Shown here: in pieces, positions 45,994-55,226 of the stretch
Layout of the letters: every line of letters begins with the position of its first letter
Numbering within the stretch: position 1 is the first letter of the stretch
From: Variovorax boronicumulans
GTDB lineage: Bacteria; Pseudomonadota; Gammaproteobacteria; Burkholderiales; Burkholderiaceae_C
Direction of reading: 5' to 3'
NCBI RefSeq assembly: GCF_030812215.1
Contig: NZ_JAUSSG010000003.1
Coordinates: 186,001-250,000 of the forward strand
DNA length: 64,000 nt
Made by a program: the position numbers and the translations under genes
Notes under the pieces: generated by a model
What the model was told of the DNA's origin: nothing
What the model saw: only the letters and a program-made list of their open reading frames with translations
Database searches by the model: none

Positions 45994-47004
45994 ATGAGCA
46001 TTCCCACCACCCGCCTCGGCCGCACGGGCCTCACCGTGTCCCGCCTCGCCCTCGGCACCATGACCTTCGGCCTGCAGACCGACGAGGCGGTGTCGCACCA
46101 GATCCTGGACAAGGCGGCCGAAGGCGGCATCAACTTCCTCGACACCGCCGACGTGTATCCGCTCGGCGGCACCGTCGAGACCACCGGCCGCACCGAGGAG
46201 ATCATCGGCAACTGGCTCGAGAAGCAGGGCGCAGCGGGCCGTCGCCGCTTCGTGGTTGCGACCAAGGCGGTCAACAAGGTCGGCCCGAATCCCTGGGACC
46301 AGGGCGCATCGCGCAAGCACCTGCTGGACGCCATCGACCTCTCGCTCAAGCGGCTGAAGACCGACCACGTCGACCTGTACCAGCTGCACATGGACGACCG
46401 CGAGACGCCGCTCGAAGAGACGCTGGAGGCGCTCGACGTCATCGTGAAGTCGGGCCGCGCGCGCTACATCGGCGTGTCGAATTTCCTGGCCTATCGCCTC
46501 GCGCGCGCTCTTGGCAAGTCCGACCTGCACCGGTTCACGCGCTTCGTGTCGGTGCAGCCGCGCTACAGCCTTCTGTTTCGCGAGATCGAGCGCGAGCTGC
46601 TGCCGCTCGCGAGCGAAGAGGGGCTGGGCGTGATTCCCTACAACCCGCTGGCCGGCGGCCTGCTCACCGGCAAGTACAAGCCCGGCGCCAAGCCCGAGGA
46701 GAACACCCGCTTCACGCTCGGCACGGCCGGCGGCATGTACCAGGACCGCTACTGGAACGAGCGCAGCTTCAACACCGTGACGCAACTGCACAAGCTGGCC
46801 GACGAAGCAGGTGTGCCGCTCGCGACGCTGGCGGTGGCGTGGGTGATGGCGAATCCGTTGATCACCGCGCCGCTGCTCGGCGCAAGCCGGCCGGAGCAGT
46901 TGGACGCGACGATTGCTGCGGCCGAGTACAAGCTCGACCCGGCGCTCAAGCAGAAGCTGGACGAGTTGACTGCCGAGTACCGCAAGGGCGACGCGCCGCG
47001 TTGA
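45994..47004 (+). CDS. aldo/keto reductase
   Basis: A 336-residue NADPH-dependent oxidoreductase with the TIM-barrel AKR pattern. The catalytic Asp and Tyr are in FLDTADVYPLGG, Lys in VVATKAVNKVG, and His in DLYQLHMDD. The cofactor motif is IPYNPLAGGLLTGKY, then LLGASRPEQL. It belongs to the general Tas/YajO-like group, so substrate cannot be named. The ATG at 45994 starts at the usual MxxxxLGxTGLxVS pattern. Confidence 0.9.
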   Translation: MSIPTTRLGRTGLTVSRLALGTMTFGLQTDEAVSHQILDKAAEGGINFLDTADVYPLGGTVETTGRTEEIIGNWLEKQGAAGRRRFVVATKAVNKVGPNPWDQGASRKHLLDAIDLSLKRLKTDHVDLYQLHMDDRETPLEETLEALDVIVKSGRARYIGVSNFLAYRLARALGKSDLHRFTRFVSVQPRYSLLFREIERELLPLASEEGLGVIPYNPLAGGLLTGKYKPGAKPEENTRFTLGTAGGMYQDRYWNERSFNTVTQLHKLADEAGVPLATLAVAWVMANPLITAPLLGASRPEQLDATIAAAEYKLDPALKQKLDELTAEYRKGDAPR

Positions 47005-47022
47005 CCGTCCCGGTTCTGGCAA

Positions 47023-47051
47023 AACTGTCAGAACTGTCAGTTAGTCGACAG
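47023..47051. promoter_or_regulatory. CTGTCAG repeats upstream of the RND operon
   Basis: AACTGTCAG occurs twice in tandem (47023-47031 and 47032-47040), followed by a facing GACAG (47047-47051), giving CTGTC-N8-GACAG. It lies about 40 bases upstream of the outer-membrane factor gene. This is the size and position expected of a response-regulator or repressor operator. Confidence 0.45.
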
Positions 47052-47088
47052 CGAGGGGAGGGAACCGGGTTCTTAGAGTGAACCCACC

Positions 47089-48570
47089 ATGGTTCTCTTC
47101 GCCACCTCCCCATCACCCAAAGCGACAGCCATCGCGCTCGCCGCACTGCTCCTGGCAGGCTGCGCCGTCGGTCCCGACTATGTTCGTCCGCAAATGGACG
47201 TCCCGGTTGCCTATAGGGAAGCCGGCCCCTGGAAGACCGCCACCCCGCAGGTCATCGACGCCAGCCACCCCTGGTGGGAGGCCTACGGCGACGGCACGCT
47301 GAGCGCGCTGGTCGTGCAGGCCAACGCCGCGAACCAGAACATCCGCGTCGCCGAAGCCCAGTACCGCGAAGCACAGGCCATTGCCGCCGCCGCGCACGCA
47401 GGCTTCTTCCCGACCGTTGGCCTCGATGCGGGCGCCAACCGCGCCCAGACCCACAGCACCGGCGCCATCAAACGCGCCACCACCGACACCTTCGGGCTCG
47501 CCGCGAGCTGGGAGCCCGACCTGTGGGGTGCCGTGCGCCGCTCCGTCGAGGCCGGCAATTCCGATGCAGAGGCCAGCGCCGATGACCTGGCCGGCGCCCG
47601 CCTCAGCATCCAGACCACGCTCGCGCAGGACTACCTGCAGATCCGCGTCATCGACCTGCAGCGCGACCTGTACGCCAGCACCACCGCGGCCTACGCCAAG
47701 GCGCTCGAACTCACGCAGCACCAGTACGCCGCGGGCACCGTGCTGCGGTCCGACGTGGCGCTTGCCGAAAGCCAGCTCAAGACCGCCGAAGCGCAAGCCG
47801 TCGACCTGGAAGCCCAGCGCAGCCAGCTCGAACACGCCGTCGCCGTGCTGACGGGGCAGGCGCCCGCATCCTTCTCGCTGGCGCCGCTCGCTGCATCCGC
47901 ACAGACGACGGCCGCATCGCTTTCGTCCACCGACGCGCTGCGCGTGCAGCTTCCGGTCACGCCCGCGGGCCTGCCTTCCGAACTGCTCGAACGCCGTCCC
48001 GACATCGCCGCCGCCGAGCGCCGCGTGCAGGCCGCCAACGCCAACATCGGCGTCGCCAAGGCCGCGTACTACCCGCAGATCGTGCTCAGCGCGAGCGGCG
48101 GCTTCAGCGCCGGCAACCTCGCATCGCTCTTCAATACGCCCAGCCGCGTGTGGTCGCTTGGCGCCGCGCTGGCGCAGACGGTGTTCGACGGGGGCCTGCG
48201 CAAGGCCCACACCGACCAGGCCGTGGCCACTTACGACGCCTCGGTCGCGCAATACAAGCAGACGGTGCTCGGCGGCTTCCAGCAGGTGGAGGACAACCTC
48301 GCGACCCTGCGCGTGCTCGACCGCGAATCCGCCCTGCAGGCGCAGGCCGTGCAGGCCTCGCAGCTCGCAGAACGCCTGGCCCTGAGCCAATACCGCGCCG
48401 GCACCGCCACGTACCTGAGCGTGGTGACGGCGCAGCAGCTCTCCCTCACCAACCAGCGCACGGCCGCACAGGTGCTCGGTCGCCAGCTCGCGGCCAGCGT
48501 CTCGCTGATCGCGGCCACGGGCGGCGGCTGGAACGCCTCCGCTGCCGCTGCAACGACTTCCGGAAATTGA
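47089..48570 (+). CDS. RND efflux outer-membrane factor (NodT/OprM-like lipoprotein)
   Basis: A 493-residue TolC-family protein with a lipobox LLLAGC (Cys about 25) followed by AVGPDYVRPQ, the hallmark of NodT/OprM lipoproteins. Two helical hairpin repeats are visible, for example SVEAGNSDAEASADDLAGAR and VATYDASVAQYKQTVLGGFQ. It forms the outer-membrane channel of the tripartite pump encoded by the next two genes. It is the first gene of the operon and is preceded by CTGTCAG repeats. Confidence 0.93.
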   Translation: MVLFATSPSPKATAIALAALLLAGCAVGPDYVRPQMDVPVAYREAGPWKTATPQVIDASHPWWEAYGDGTLSALVVQANAANQNIRVAEAQYREAQAIAAAAHAGFFPTVGLDAGANRAQTHSTGAIKRATTDTFGLAASWEPDLWGAVRRSVEAGNSDAEASADDLAGARLSIQTTLAQDYLQIRVIDLQRDLYASTTAAYAKALELTQHQYAAGTVLRSDVALAESQLKTAEAQAVDLEAQRSQLEHAVAVLTGQAPASFSLAPLAASAQTTAASLSSTDALRVQLPVTPAGLPSELLERRPDIAAAERRVQAANANIGVAKAAYYPQIVLSASGGFSAGNLASLFNTPSRVWSLGAALAQTVFDGGLRKAHTDQAVATYDASVAQYKQTVLGGFQQVEDNLATLRVLDRESALQAQAVQASQLAERLALSQYRAGTATYLSVVTAQQLSLTNQRTAAQVLGRQLAASVSLIAATGGGWNASAAAATTSGN

Positions 48571-48574
48571 TGCC

Positions 48575-49792
48575 ATGACGACGACAACCCAAGCTCCTCT
48601 TCAGCGCCGCTCGACCTGGGTCGCGGCCGCCACACTCGTGATCGTTTTGGGCGGCGGCGCCTGGGCGCTCAACCACAACAAGGCTTTCGGCGCCAAGCCC
48701 GAAGCACCGAAGACACCGCCCGTGCAGGTGACGACCGCGCGCGTCACGCCGCAGAACGTGCAGGTCTACCGCTCGGGCATCGGCACCGTCGCCTCGATGG
48801 CCACGGTCACCGTCAAGGCGCGCATCGACGGGCAGCTCGACAAGGTCGGCTTCACCGAAGGGCAGGACGTGAAGGCCGGGCAGCTGCTCGCGCAGCTCGA
48901 CCCGCGCACGCTGCAGGCCCAGCTCGCACAGGCGCAGGCCACCAAGGCCAAGGACGAAGCCCAGCTCTCCAACGCCCGCGCCGACCTCAAGCGCTACACC
49001 ACGCTCATCGCGCAGGACGCCGCCACGCAGCAGCAGGTCGACACGCAGAAGGCGCTGGTCAACCAGCTCGCCGCCACCGTGCAGACCGACGCCGCGCAGG
49101 TGCAGTACGCCGAGGTGCAGCTGAGCTTCACCCGCATCGTCTCGCCGATGAACGGCCGCGTCGGTGCGCGGCTGGTCGACCCGGGCAACATCGTGCATGC
49201 GGCCGATACCAACGGGCTCGTCGTCATCAACCAGATCGACCCCATCGCGGTGCAGTTCACGCTGCCCGAAGAAGCGGTCCAGGACATCAACCGCGTGCAG
49301 CAGCAAAGCAACCAGCCGCTCGCGGTGGTGGCCTACGACCGCGCCGGCAACCAGATGCTGGGCACCGGCAAGCTCATCCTGCTGAACAACCAGATCGACA
49401 CCACCAATGGCACGGTGCAGCTCAAGGGCAGCTTCGCCAACCCGCAGCACACGCTGTGGCCCGGCCAGTACGTCAACGTGCGGCTCGACCTCGACCGCCG
49501 GCCCGATTCGCTGACCGTGCCCGCCGCCGCCGTGCAGCGCGGCCAGGACAGCACCTACATCTGGGTGGTCGATGCCGAGAACAAGGTCAGCAACGTGCCC
49601 GTGCACGTGCTGCAGATCGCCGATGGCGTGGCCGTGATCGACAAGGGCCTCTCGGCCGACCAGCGCGTGGTGGTCGATGGGCAGTACAAGCTGCGCGCGG
49701 GCGCCACCATCGTCGAGCCGCCGGCGGTCGCGAAGGCCACGAAGACGGGCAACGCGGCGCAAGTCGCGACCAGCACCGGGAGCGGCAATTGA
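48575..49792 (+). CDS. RND efflux periplasmic adaptor (MdtA-like)
   Basis: A 405-residue membrane-fusion protein with an N-terminal membrane anchor. The lipoyl-like halves are seen in TVTVKARIDGQLDKVGFTEG and FTRIVSPMNGRVGARLVDPG, with a long alpha-hairpin between them. It links the RND pump to the outer-membrane factor. It starts 4 bases after the previous stop and overlaps the pump gene start (TTGA). Confidence 0.92.
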   Translation: MTTTTQAPLQRRSTWVAAATLVIVLGGGAWALNHNKAFGAKPEAPKTPPVQVTTARVTPQNVQVYRSGIGTVASMATVTVKARIDGQLDKVGFTEGQDVKAGQLLAQLDPRTLQAQLAQAQATKAKDEAQLSNARADLKRYTTLIAQDAATQQQVDTQKALVNQLAATVQTDAAQVQYAEVQLSFTRIVSPMNGRVGARLVDPGNIVHAADTNGLVVINQIDPIAVQFTLPEEAVQDINRVQQQSNQPLAVVAYDRAGNQMLGTGKLILLNNQIDTTNGTVQLKGSFANPQHTLWPGQYVNVRLDLDRRPDSLTVPAAAVQRGQDSTYIWVVDAENKVSNVPVHVLQIADGVAVIDKGLSADQRVVVDGQYKLRAGATIVEPPAVAKATKTGNAAQVATSTGSGN

Positions 49793-52700
49793 GCATTTCC
49801 GCCGGATTCATCAAGCGCCCCATCGGCACCACGCTGCTCGCGCTGGCCATTCTCCTGGTCGGCGCGGCGGTGTTCCCGCTACTGCCGGTCGCGCCGCTGC
49901 CGCAGGTCGACTTTCCGACCATCCAGGTGTCGGCCAACCTGCCGGGCGCAAGCCCGGAGACGATGGCTTCCAACGTGGCGCAGCCGCTGGAGCGGCAGTT
50001 CTCGCTCATCGCCGGCTTGTCGCAGATGACCTCGACCAGCGGCCTCGGCTCCACGCAGATCACGCTGCAGTTCGACCTGGACCGCAACATCGACGCCGCC
50101 GCGCTCGACGTGCAGGCGGCCATCACCGCTTCCACCGGGCAACTGCCCGCCAACCTGCCGAGTCCGCCGAGCTTTCGCAAGGTGAACCCAGCCGATTCGC
50201 CGATCCTGATTCTCTCGGTGCAGTCGAAGACGCTGCCGCTCACCGAGGTGAACGACTACGCCGACAACATCCTCGCGCAGCAGATCTCGCAGATCGCAGG
50301 CGTGGGGCTCGTCAACATCGGCGGAGCGCAGAAGCCCGCGGTGCGCGTGCAGCTCGACCCGGCCAAGCTCGCCGCGCTCGGCCTGAGCCTGGAAGACGTG
50401 CGCACGGTCCTCTCGTCGGCCACGGTGAACGCGCCCAAGGGCACCATCGACGGGCCGAACCAGAGCTTTACCGTCTACACCAACGACCAGTTGCTCAAGG
50501 CGCAGCCGTGGAACGACGTGATCCTGGCCTACCGCAACGGCGCGCCGATCCGCGTGCGCGACCTGGGCGTGGCCATCGACGGTCCCGAGAACGCGAAGAT
50601 CGCCGGCTGGGCCTACGCGGGCGCCGCCGCACCGGAAGGCAACACCATCCAGAACGGCCGCTCCATCGTGCTGGCCATCACCAAGCAACCGGGCGCGAAC
50701 GTGATCGAGACGGTGGACCGCATCAACGCCGCGATGCCGCGCCTGAAGGCGTCGATTCCGCCCACGGTCGAAGTCAACGCGCTGGTCGACCGCACGCAGA
50801 CCATTCGCGCCTCGGTGCTCGACGTGGAGTTCACGCTGCTGCTGACCATCGCGCTGGTGGTGGCGGTGATCTTCGTGTTCCTGCGCAACGTGCCAGCCAC
50901 GCTGATTCCGAGCGTGACGGTGCCGCTCGCGCTGCTGGGCACGGTGGCGGTGATGTACCTGCTGGGCTACAGCCTCGACAACCTCTCGCTCATGGCGCTC
51001 ACCATCGCGGTGGGCTTCGTGGTGGACGATGCGATCGTGATGCTGGAGAACATCTACCGCTACGTCGAAGAGGGCATGTCGCCGCTCGAAGCCGCGTACA
51101 AGGGCGCGGGCGAGATCGGCTTCACCATCATCTCGATCTCGGTGTCGCTCATCGCGGTGTTCATTCCGCTGCTGCTCATGGGCGGCATCGTGGGGCGGCT
51201 GTTCCGCGAGTTCGCGGTGACGGTCACGCTGACCATCGTGGTGTCGGTCGTCATCTCGCTCACGCTCACGCCGATGCTGTGCTCGCGCTTCCTGAAGAAC
51301 GAGCATGCGCGCAAGCACGGCCGGCTCTACCTTCTGTTCGAGCGCGGTTTCGACGCAATGCTCAACGGCTACAAGCGCGGCCTGCATGTGGTGCTCGATC
51401 ACCAGTTCATCACGCTGTGCGTGTTCGTCGCGACCGTGGCCGCCACGGGCGTGCTGTTCGCGATCATTCCCAAGGGCTTCTTTCCGCAGCAGGACACGGG
51501 CTTCATCTCGGGCTTTGCCGAGTCGGCGCAGGACGCTTCGTTCGCGTCGATGAACGCGCGCATGCTGGAGCTGGCCGACGTGGTGCGCAAGGACCCGGAT
51601 GTCTCGGCCTTCGGCATGAACGGCAGTTCGTCCACCTTCAACACGGGCAACTTCTATATCAACCTGAAGCCCAAGGATGAAGGCCGCACCGCGAGCGCCG
51701 ACGAGATCATCACGCGGCTGCGTCCGCAGCTGGCCAAGGTGCAGGGCGTGAACCTGTTCCTGCAGGCGGGGCAGGACATCCGCGTGGGCGGCCGCGCGTC
51801 GCGCACGCAATACCAGTACACGGTGACCGACTCGAACCTGGACGAACTCAACACCTGGGCGCCCAAGCTGCTCGCGCGATTCCGCCAGATTCCGGAGATC
51901 ACCGACCTCGCGTCCGACCAGCAGAACGCCGCCGCATCCGCGGTGCTGACCATCGACCGCGACCGCGCATCGAGTTTCGGCATTTCGCCCGCGACCATCG
52001 ACGCGACGCTGTACGACGCGATCGGCCAGCGCCAGGTGGCGCAGTACTTCACGCAGCTCAACAGCTACCACGTGGTGCTGGAGGTAACGCCCGAACTGCA
52101 GAAAGACCCGGCGCTCTTCAGCAAGCTGTACCTCACCTCGCCGCTCACCGGCCAGCAGGTGCCGCTCTCCACCTTCGTGAAGGTCGACACGAGCAAGACC
52201 GCGTACCTTTCGATCAGCCACCAGGGCCAGTTCCCGGCGGTCACGATCTCGTTCAACCTCGCGCCGGGCCATGCGCTGGGCGATGCGGTCAACGCCATCA
52301 ACAAGGCGCAGGCCGAGATGGGCATTCCGCAGTCGCTCAGCGGTGCGTTCCAGGGCACGGCGCAGGCCTTCCAGGATTCGCTGTCGTCGCAGCCCTACCT
52401 GATCGCCGCGGCGCTGGTGGCGGTGTACATCGTGCTGGGCCTCCTGTACGAGAGCTACATCCATCCGCTCACGATCCTCTCGACGCTGCCCTCGGCTGGC
52501 GTGGGTGCGTTGCTGATCCTCATGGCGGGGGGCTACGACCTCAGCGTGATCGCGCTGATCGGCATCATCCTGCTCATCGGCATCGTGAAGAAGAACGGGA
52601 TCATGATGATCGACTTCGCGCTCAAGGCCGAACGCGAACAGGGCATGGAGCCGAAGGAGGCGATCTACCAGGCGTGCCTCCTGCGCTTCCGCCCGATCAT

Positions 52701-52968
52701 GATGACCACCATGTGCGCACTGCTCTCGGGCCTGCCGCTGATGCTGGGCCACGGTTCGGGCTCCGAGCTGCGCCGCCCGCTGGGCTACGCGATGGTCGGC
52801 GGGCTGATACTCTCGCAGGCGCTCACCCTGTTCACCACGCCGGTGGTCTACCTGTACCTGGATCGCGCCCACTACTGGTACCTGAGCCGCAAGGAAGCGC
52901 GCAAGGCCCGCAAGGCGGCAAGGCGCGGTGAGGAGGCCCCACCGCCGGTGGCCGAAGCGCACGGTTGA
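49789..52968 (+). CDS. RND multidrug efflux pump (HAE1, MdtB/MuxB-like)
   Basis: A 1059-residue inner-membrane proton antiporter with 12 helices and two large periplasmic loops. The proton-relay aspartates are in helix 4 (VGFVVDDAIVMLENIYR). The N terminus ISAGFIKRPIGTTLL and GFFPQQDTGFISG match the MdtB/MuxB branch. MdtBC and MuxBC pumps use two different pump subunits, while this operon has one. The start is a TTG overlapping the adaptor stop. A basic tail (RKEARKARKAARR) ends the protein. It is followed by its likely regulators. Confidence 0.93.
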   Translation: MSISAGFIKRPIGTTLLALAILLVGAAVFPLLPVAPLPQVDFPTIQVSANLPGASPETMASNVAQPLERQFSLIAGLSQMTSTSGLGSTQITLQFDLDRNIDAAALDVQAAITASTGQLPANLPSPPSFRKVNPADSPILILSVQSKTLPLTEVNDYADNILAQQISQIAGVGLVNIGGAQKPAVRVQLDPAKLAALGLSLEDVRTVLSSATVNAPKGTIDGPNQSFTVYTNDQLLKAQPWNDVILAYRNGAPIRVRDLGVAIDGPENAKIAGWAYAGAAAPEGNTIQNGRSIVLAITKQPGANVIETVDRINAAMPRLKASIPPTVEVNALVDRTQTIRASVLDVEFTLLLTIALVVAVIFVFLRNVPATLIPSVTVPLALLGTVAVMYLLGYSLDNLSLMALTIAVGFVVDDAIVMLENIYRYVEEGMSPLEAAYKGAGEIGFTIISISVSLIAVFIPLLLMGGIVGRLFREFAVTVTLTIVVSVVISLTLTPMLCSRFLKNEHARKHGRLYLLFERGFDAMLNGYKRGLHVVLDHQFITLCVFVATVAATGVLFAIIPKGFFPQQDTGFISGFAESAQDASFASMNARMLELADVVRKDPDVSAFGMNGSSSTFNTGNFYINLKPKDEGRTASADEIITRLRPQLAKVQGVNLFLQAGQDIRVGGRASRTQYQYTVTDSNLDELNTWAPKLLARFRQIPEITDLASDQQNAAASAVLTIDRDRASSFGISPATIDATLYDAIGQRQVAQYFTQLNSYHVVLEVTPELQKDPALFSKLYLTSPLTGQQVPLSTFVKVDTSKTAYLSISHQGQFPAVTISFNLAPGHALGDAVNAINKAQAEMGIPQSLSGAFQGTAQAFQDSLSSQPYLIAAALVAVYIVLGLLYESYIHPLTILSTLPSAGVGALLILMAGGYDLSVIALIGIILLIGIVKKNGIMMIDFALKAEREQGMEPKEAIYQACLLRFRPIMMTTMCALLSGLPLMLGHGSGSELRRPLGYAMVGGLILSQALTLFTTPVVYLYLDRAHYWYLSRKEARKARKAARRGEEAPPPVAEAHG

Positions 52969-52997
52969 GTGCCCGCCGAATGGAGCGAGACAAAAGC

Positions 52998-53717
52998 ATG
53001 AAGATCCTGATTGTCGAAGACGAGCTGAGAACCGCGGACTACCTCTCCAAGGGGCTGACCGAGCAGGGCTGCACGGTCGACATGGCGCACAACGGCATCG
53101 ACGGCCAGCACCTGGCGCTCACCCACGAGTACGACGTGATCGTGCTGGACGTCATGCTGCCGGGACAGGACGGCTTCGCGGTGCTGCGCGCACTGCGCGC
53201 CGTGAAGCAGACGCCGGTCATCATGCTCACCGCGCGCGACCGTGTCGAAGACCGCATCAAGGGCCTGCACGAAGGCGCGGACGACTACCTCGTCAAGCCC
53301 TTCTCGTTTCTCGAACTGCTGGCGCGGCTGCAGGCACTCAACCGGCGCGGCAGGAAGCAGGAGCCGGTGCAGCTGCGCATCGCCAACCTGCAGATCGACC
53401 TGCTCGCGCGCAAGGCCTTCCGAGGCACGACGCGCATCGACCTTACGGCCAAGGAATTCGCGCTGCTCGCGGTGCTCGCGCGCCGGCAGGGCGAAATCCT
53501 TTCGAAGACCGCCATCGCCGAGCTGGTGTGGGACATGAACTTCGACAGCAACACCAACGTGGTCGAGGTGGCGATCAAGCGGCTGCGCGACAAGATCGAT
53601 GCGCCCTTCAGCCCCAAGGTGCTGCACACCATCCGCGGCATGGGCTACGTGATGGAACTGCGCGATGCCGATGCGGGCGGCGAGAGCGAAGCGCAAGGGG
53701 AGGGCGGCGCCCTGTGA
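52998..53717 (+). CDS. OmpR-family response regulator (CusR/IrlR-like)
   Basis: A 239-residue regulator with an intact receiver (EDE pocket in ILIVEDELRTADYL, phospho-Asp in VIVLDVMLPGQDGF, Lys in YLVKPFSFLEL). The winged helix has LTAKEFALLAVLARRQGEIL and TNVVEVAIKRLRDKID. The group is the heavy-metal-type regulators, but the linked pump is a multidrug type. It follows the pump gene by 29 bases and overlaps the kinase start, so it is probably autoregulated as part of the efflux operon. Confidence 0.92.
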   Translation: MKILIVEDELRTADYLSKGLTEQGCTVDMAHNGIDGQHLALTHEYDVIVLDVMLPGQDGFAVLRALRAVKQTPVIMLTARDRVEDRIKGLHEGADDYLVKPFSFLELLARLQALNRRGRKQEPVQLRIANLQIDLLARKAFRGTTRIDLTAKEFALLAVLARRQGEILSKTAIAELVWDMNFDSNTNVVEVAIKRLRDKIDAPFSPKVLHTIRGMGYVMELRDADAGGESEAQGEGGAL

Positions 53718-55108
53718 AACTCGTGAGGGGCTCCATCACCGTGCGGCTGGTGGCGATGTTCGCGGCGGCGGCGCTCGCCACCTTCGCCCTCATCGGCGCC
53801 GCGCTGCACGGCGTGCTGGTGCGGGAGCTCGAACGCCACCAGTACGAGGAGCTCGACACCACGCTGAAGAGCCTGCAGTACTGGATCGGCGCCATCGGCA
53901 CCGCCGACCGCTGGTCGCGCGTGCAGGCCCGCATGGACGCGCTCACACCCGAAGACGGCAGCGTGCGCTTCTGGGTGCTGAGCGACGATCCGCGCTTCCA
54001 GTACGGCAAGGGCCTGGCCGAGCTCGATGGCCTCACCCGCGAGGCCAACGGCCGCAGCAGCAACATCCTGCTGCCGGGGCAGGAGCGGCCGTTCCGCACG
54101 CTCTCGGTCCACATCCCGCCCTTCGAGGACCGCCCGGCGGTGCGGCTCATCGTGGGGCGCAACTCGGAACCCTACGAGCGCACCCGAAAGACTTTTCTGA
54201 GCGCGCTGCTGGTGCTCGGGCTCGGCGGCGTGCTGGTGGTGGTGCTGGCGGGCTACTGGATCGCGCGGGTCGGCCTGCGGCCGCTGGAGCGCCTGTCGGG
54301 CGAGGCGCAGGCGCTGCGGCCCAAGACGCTGTCGCAGCGCCTGCAGACGACGGCGCTGCCGGTCGAACTTTCCGCGCTCGCCGAGGCCTTCAACGGCGCG
54401 CTCAGCCGGCTCGAAGAGGCCTACCGGCAGCTCGAATCCTTCAACGCCGACGTGGCGCACGAGCTGCGCACGCCGCTGGCCAACCTCATCGGCAGCACGC
54501 AGGTCGCGCTCTCGCGCCAGCGCAGCGCGGGCGACTTCGAGGAGGTGCTGCAGGCCAACCTGGAAGACCTGGAGCGGCTGCGCTCCATCGTCAACGACAT
54601 GCTCTTTCTCGCGCGCGCCGACCGCGGCGAGGTGGCCACCGGGCTGGTGCTCACGCCCGTGGCGCAGGAGGTGAGGAAGACCATCGACTTCTTCGAATTC
54701 GTGCTCGACGAGAGCCGCGCACAGGTCGGCATCTCGGGCGACGTGCGGGCCGAGGCGCGGCTGGAGAGCGCGCTGTTTCGCCGGGCGATGTCGAACCTGC
54801 TGCAGAACGCCATCGAGCACTCGCCGCCGGGCGCGCAGATCACCGTCACGCTGCGCGAAGAACCGGGCGCGACATGGATCGCCGTGTCGAACCCCGGAGC
54901 TGCCATCGACGAGGCGCACCTGCAGCACCTGTTCGACCGCTTCTACCGCGTGGACGCCGCCCGCAACGACGGCGGCGGCGAGCACCACGGCCATGGGCTG
55001 GGCCTGGCCATCGTGAAGGCGGTGGCGAGCATGCATGGCGGGCAGGTCAGTGCGTCGAGCGAGGGCGGGGTGAACACCTTCGCTTTCAGCGTCTCGCGGA
55101 CCGGCTGA
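53714..55108 (+). CDS. heavy-metal-type sensor histidine kinase
   Basis: A 464-residue kinase with two membrane helices flanking a periplasmic domain (residues about 35-165), HAMP, HisKA and HATPase domains. The H box is FNADVAHELRTPLANLIGS, the N box NLLQNAIEHSP, and the G2 box GHGLGLAIVKA. It fits the CusS/IrlS group. The start is a GTG overlapping the regulator stop (GTGA). It is the expected partner of the preceding regulator. Confidence 0.92.
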   Translation: MKLVRGSITVRLVAMFAAAALATFALIGAALHGVLVRELERHQYEELDTTLKSLQYWIGAIGTADRWSRVQARMDALTPEDGSVRFWVLSDDPRFQYGKGLAELDGLTREANGRSSNILLPGQERPFRTLSVHIPPFEDRPAVRLIVGRNSEPYERTRKTFLSALLVLGLGGVLVVVLAGYWIARVGLRPLERLSGEAQALRPKTLSQRLQTTALPVELSALAEAFNGALSRLEEAYRQLESFNADVAHELRTPLANLIGSTQVALSRQRSAGDFEEVLQANLEDLERLRSIVNDMLFLARADRGEVATGLVLTPVAQEVRKTIDFFEFVLDESRAQVGISGDVRAEARLESALFRRAMSNLLQNAIEHSPPGAQITVTLREEPGATWIAVSNPGAAIDEAHLQHLFDRFYRVDAARNDGGGEHHGHGLGLAIVKAVASMHGGQVSASSEGGVNTFAFSVSRTG

Positions 55109-55226
55109 AACGGCGTTCTCGAATGGCCTGCGCCCGGTACGTTCTTGGGCCATGCCGGACAATCGGGGCTCGCATGAACCCCGCTCCCATCCCGCAACTG
55201 CTTCGCGCATCGACCGAAAGGCTGGC

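Noticed and set aside
49879..52962. Long open frame on the - strand opposite the RND pump
   Set aside because: It is a mirror of GC-rich codon use in the pump gene. The translation is His/Arg/Gln-rich low complexity with no recognisable family.
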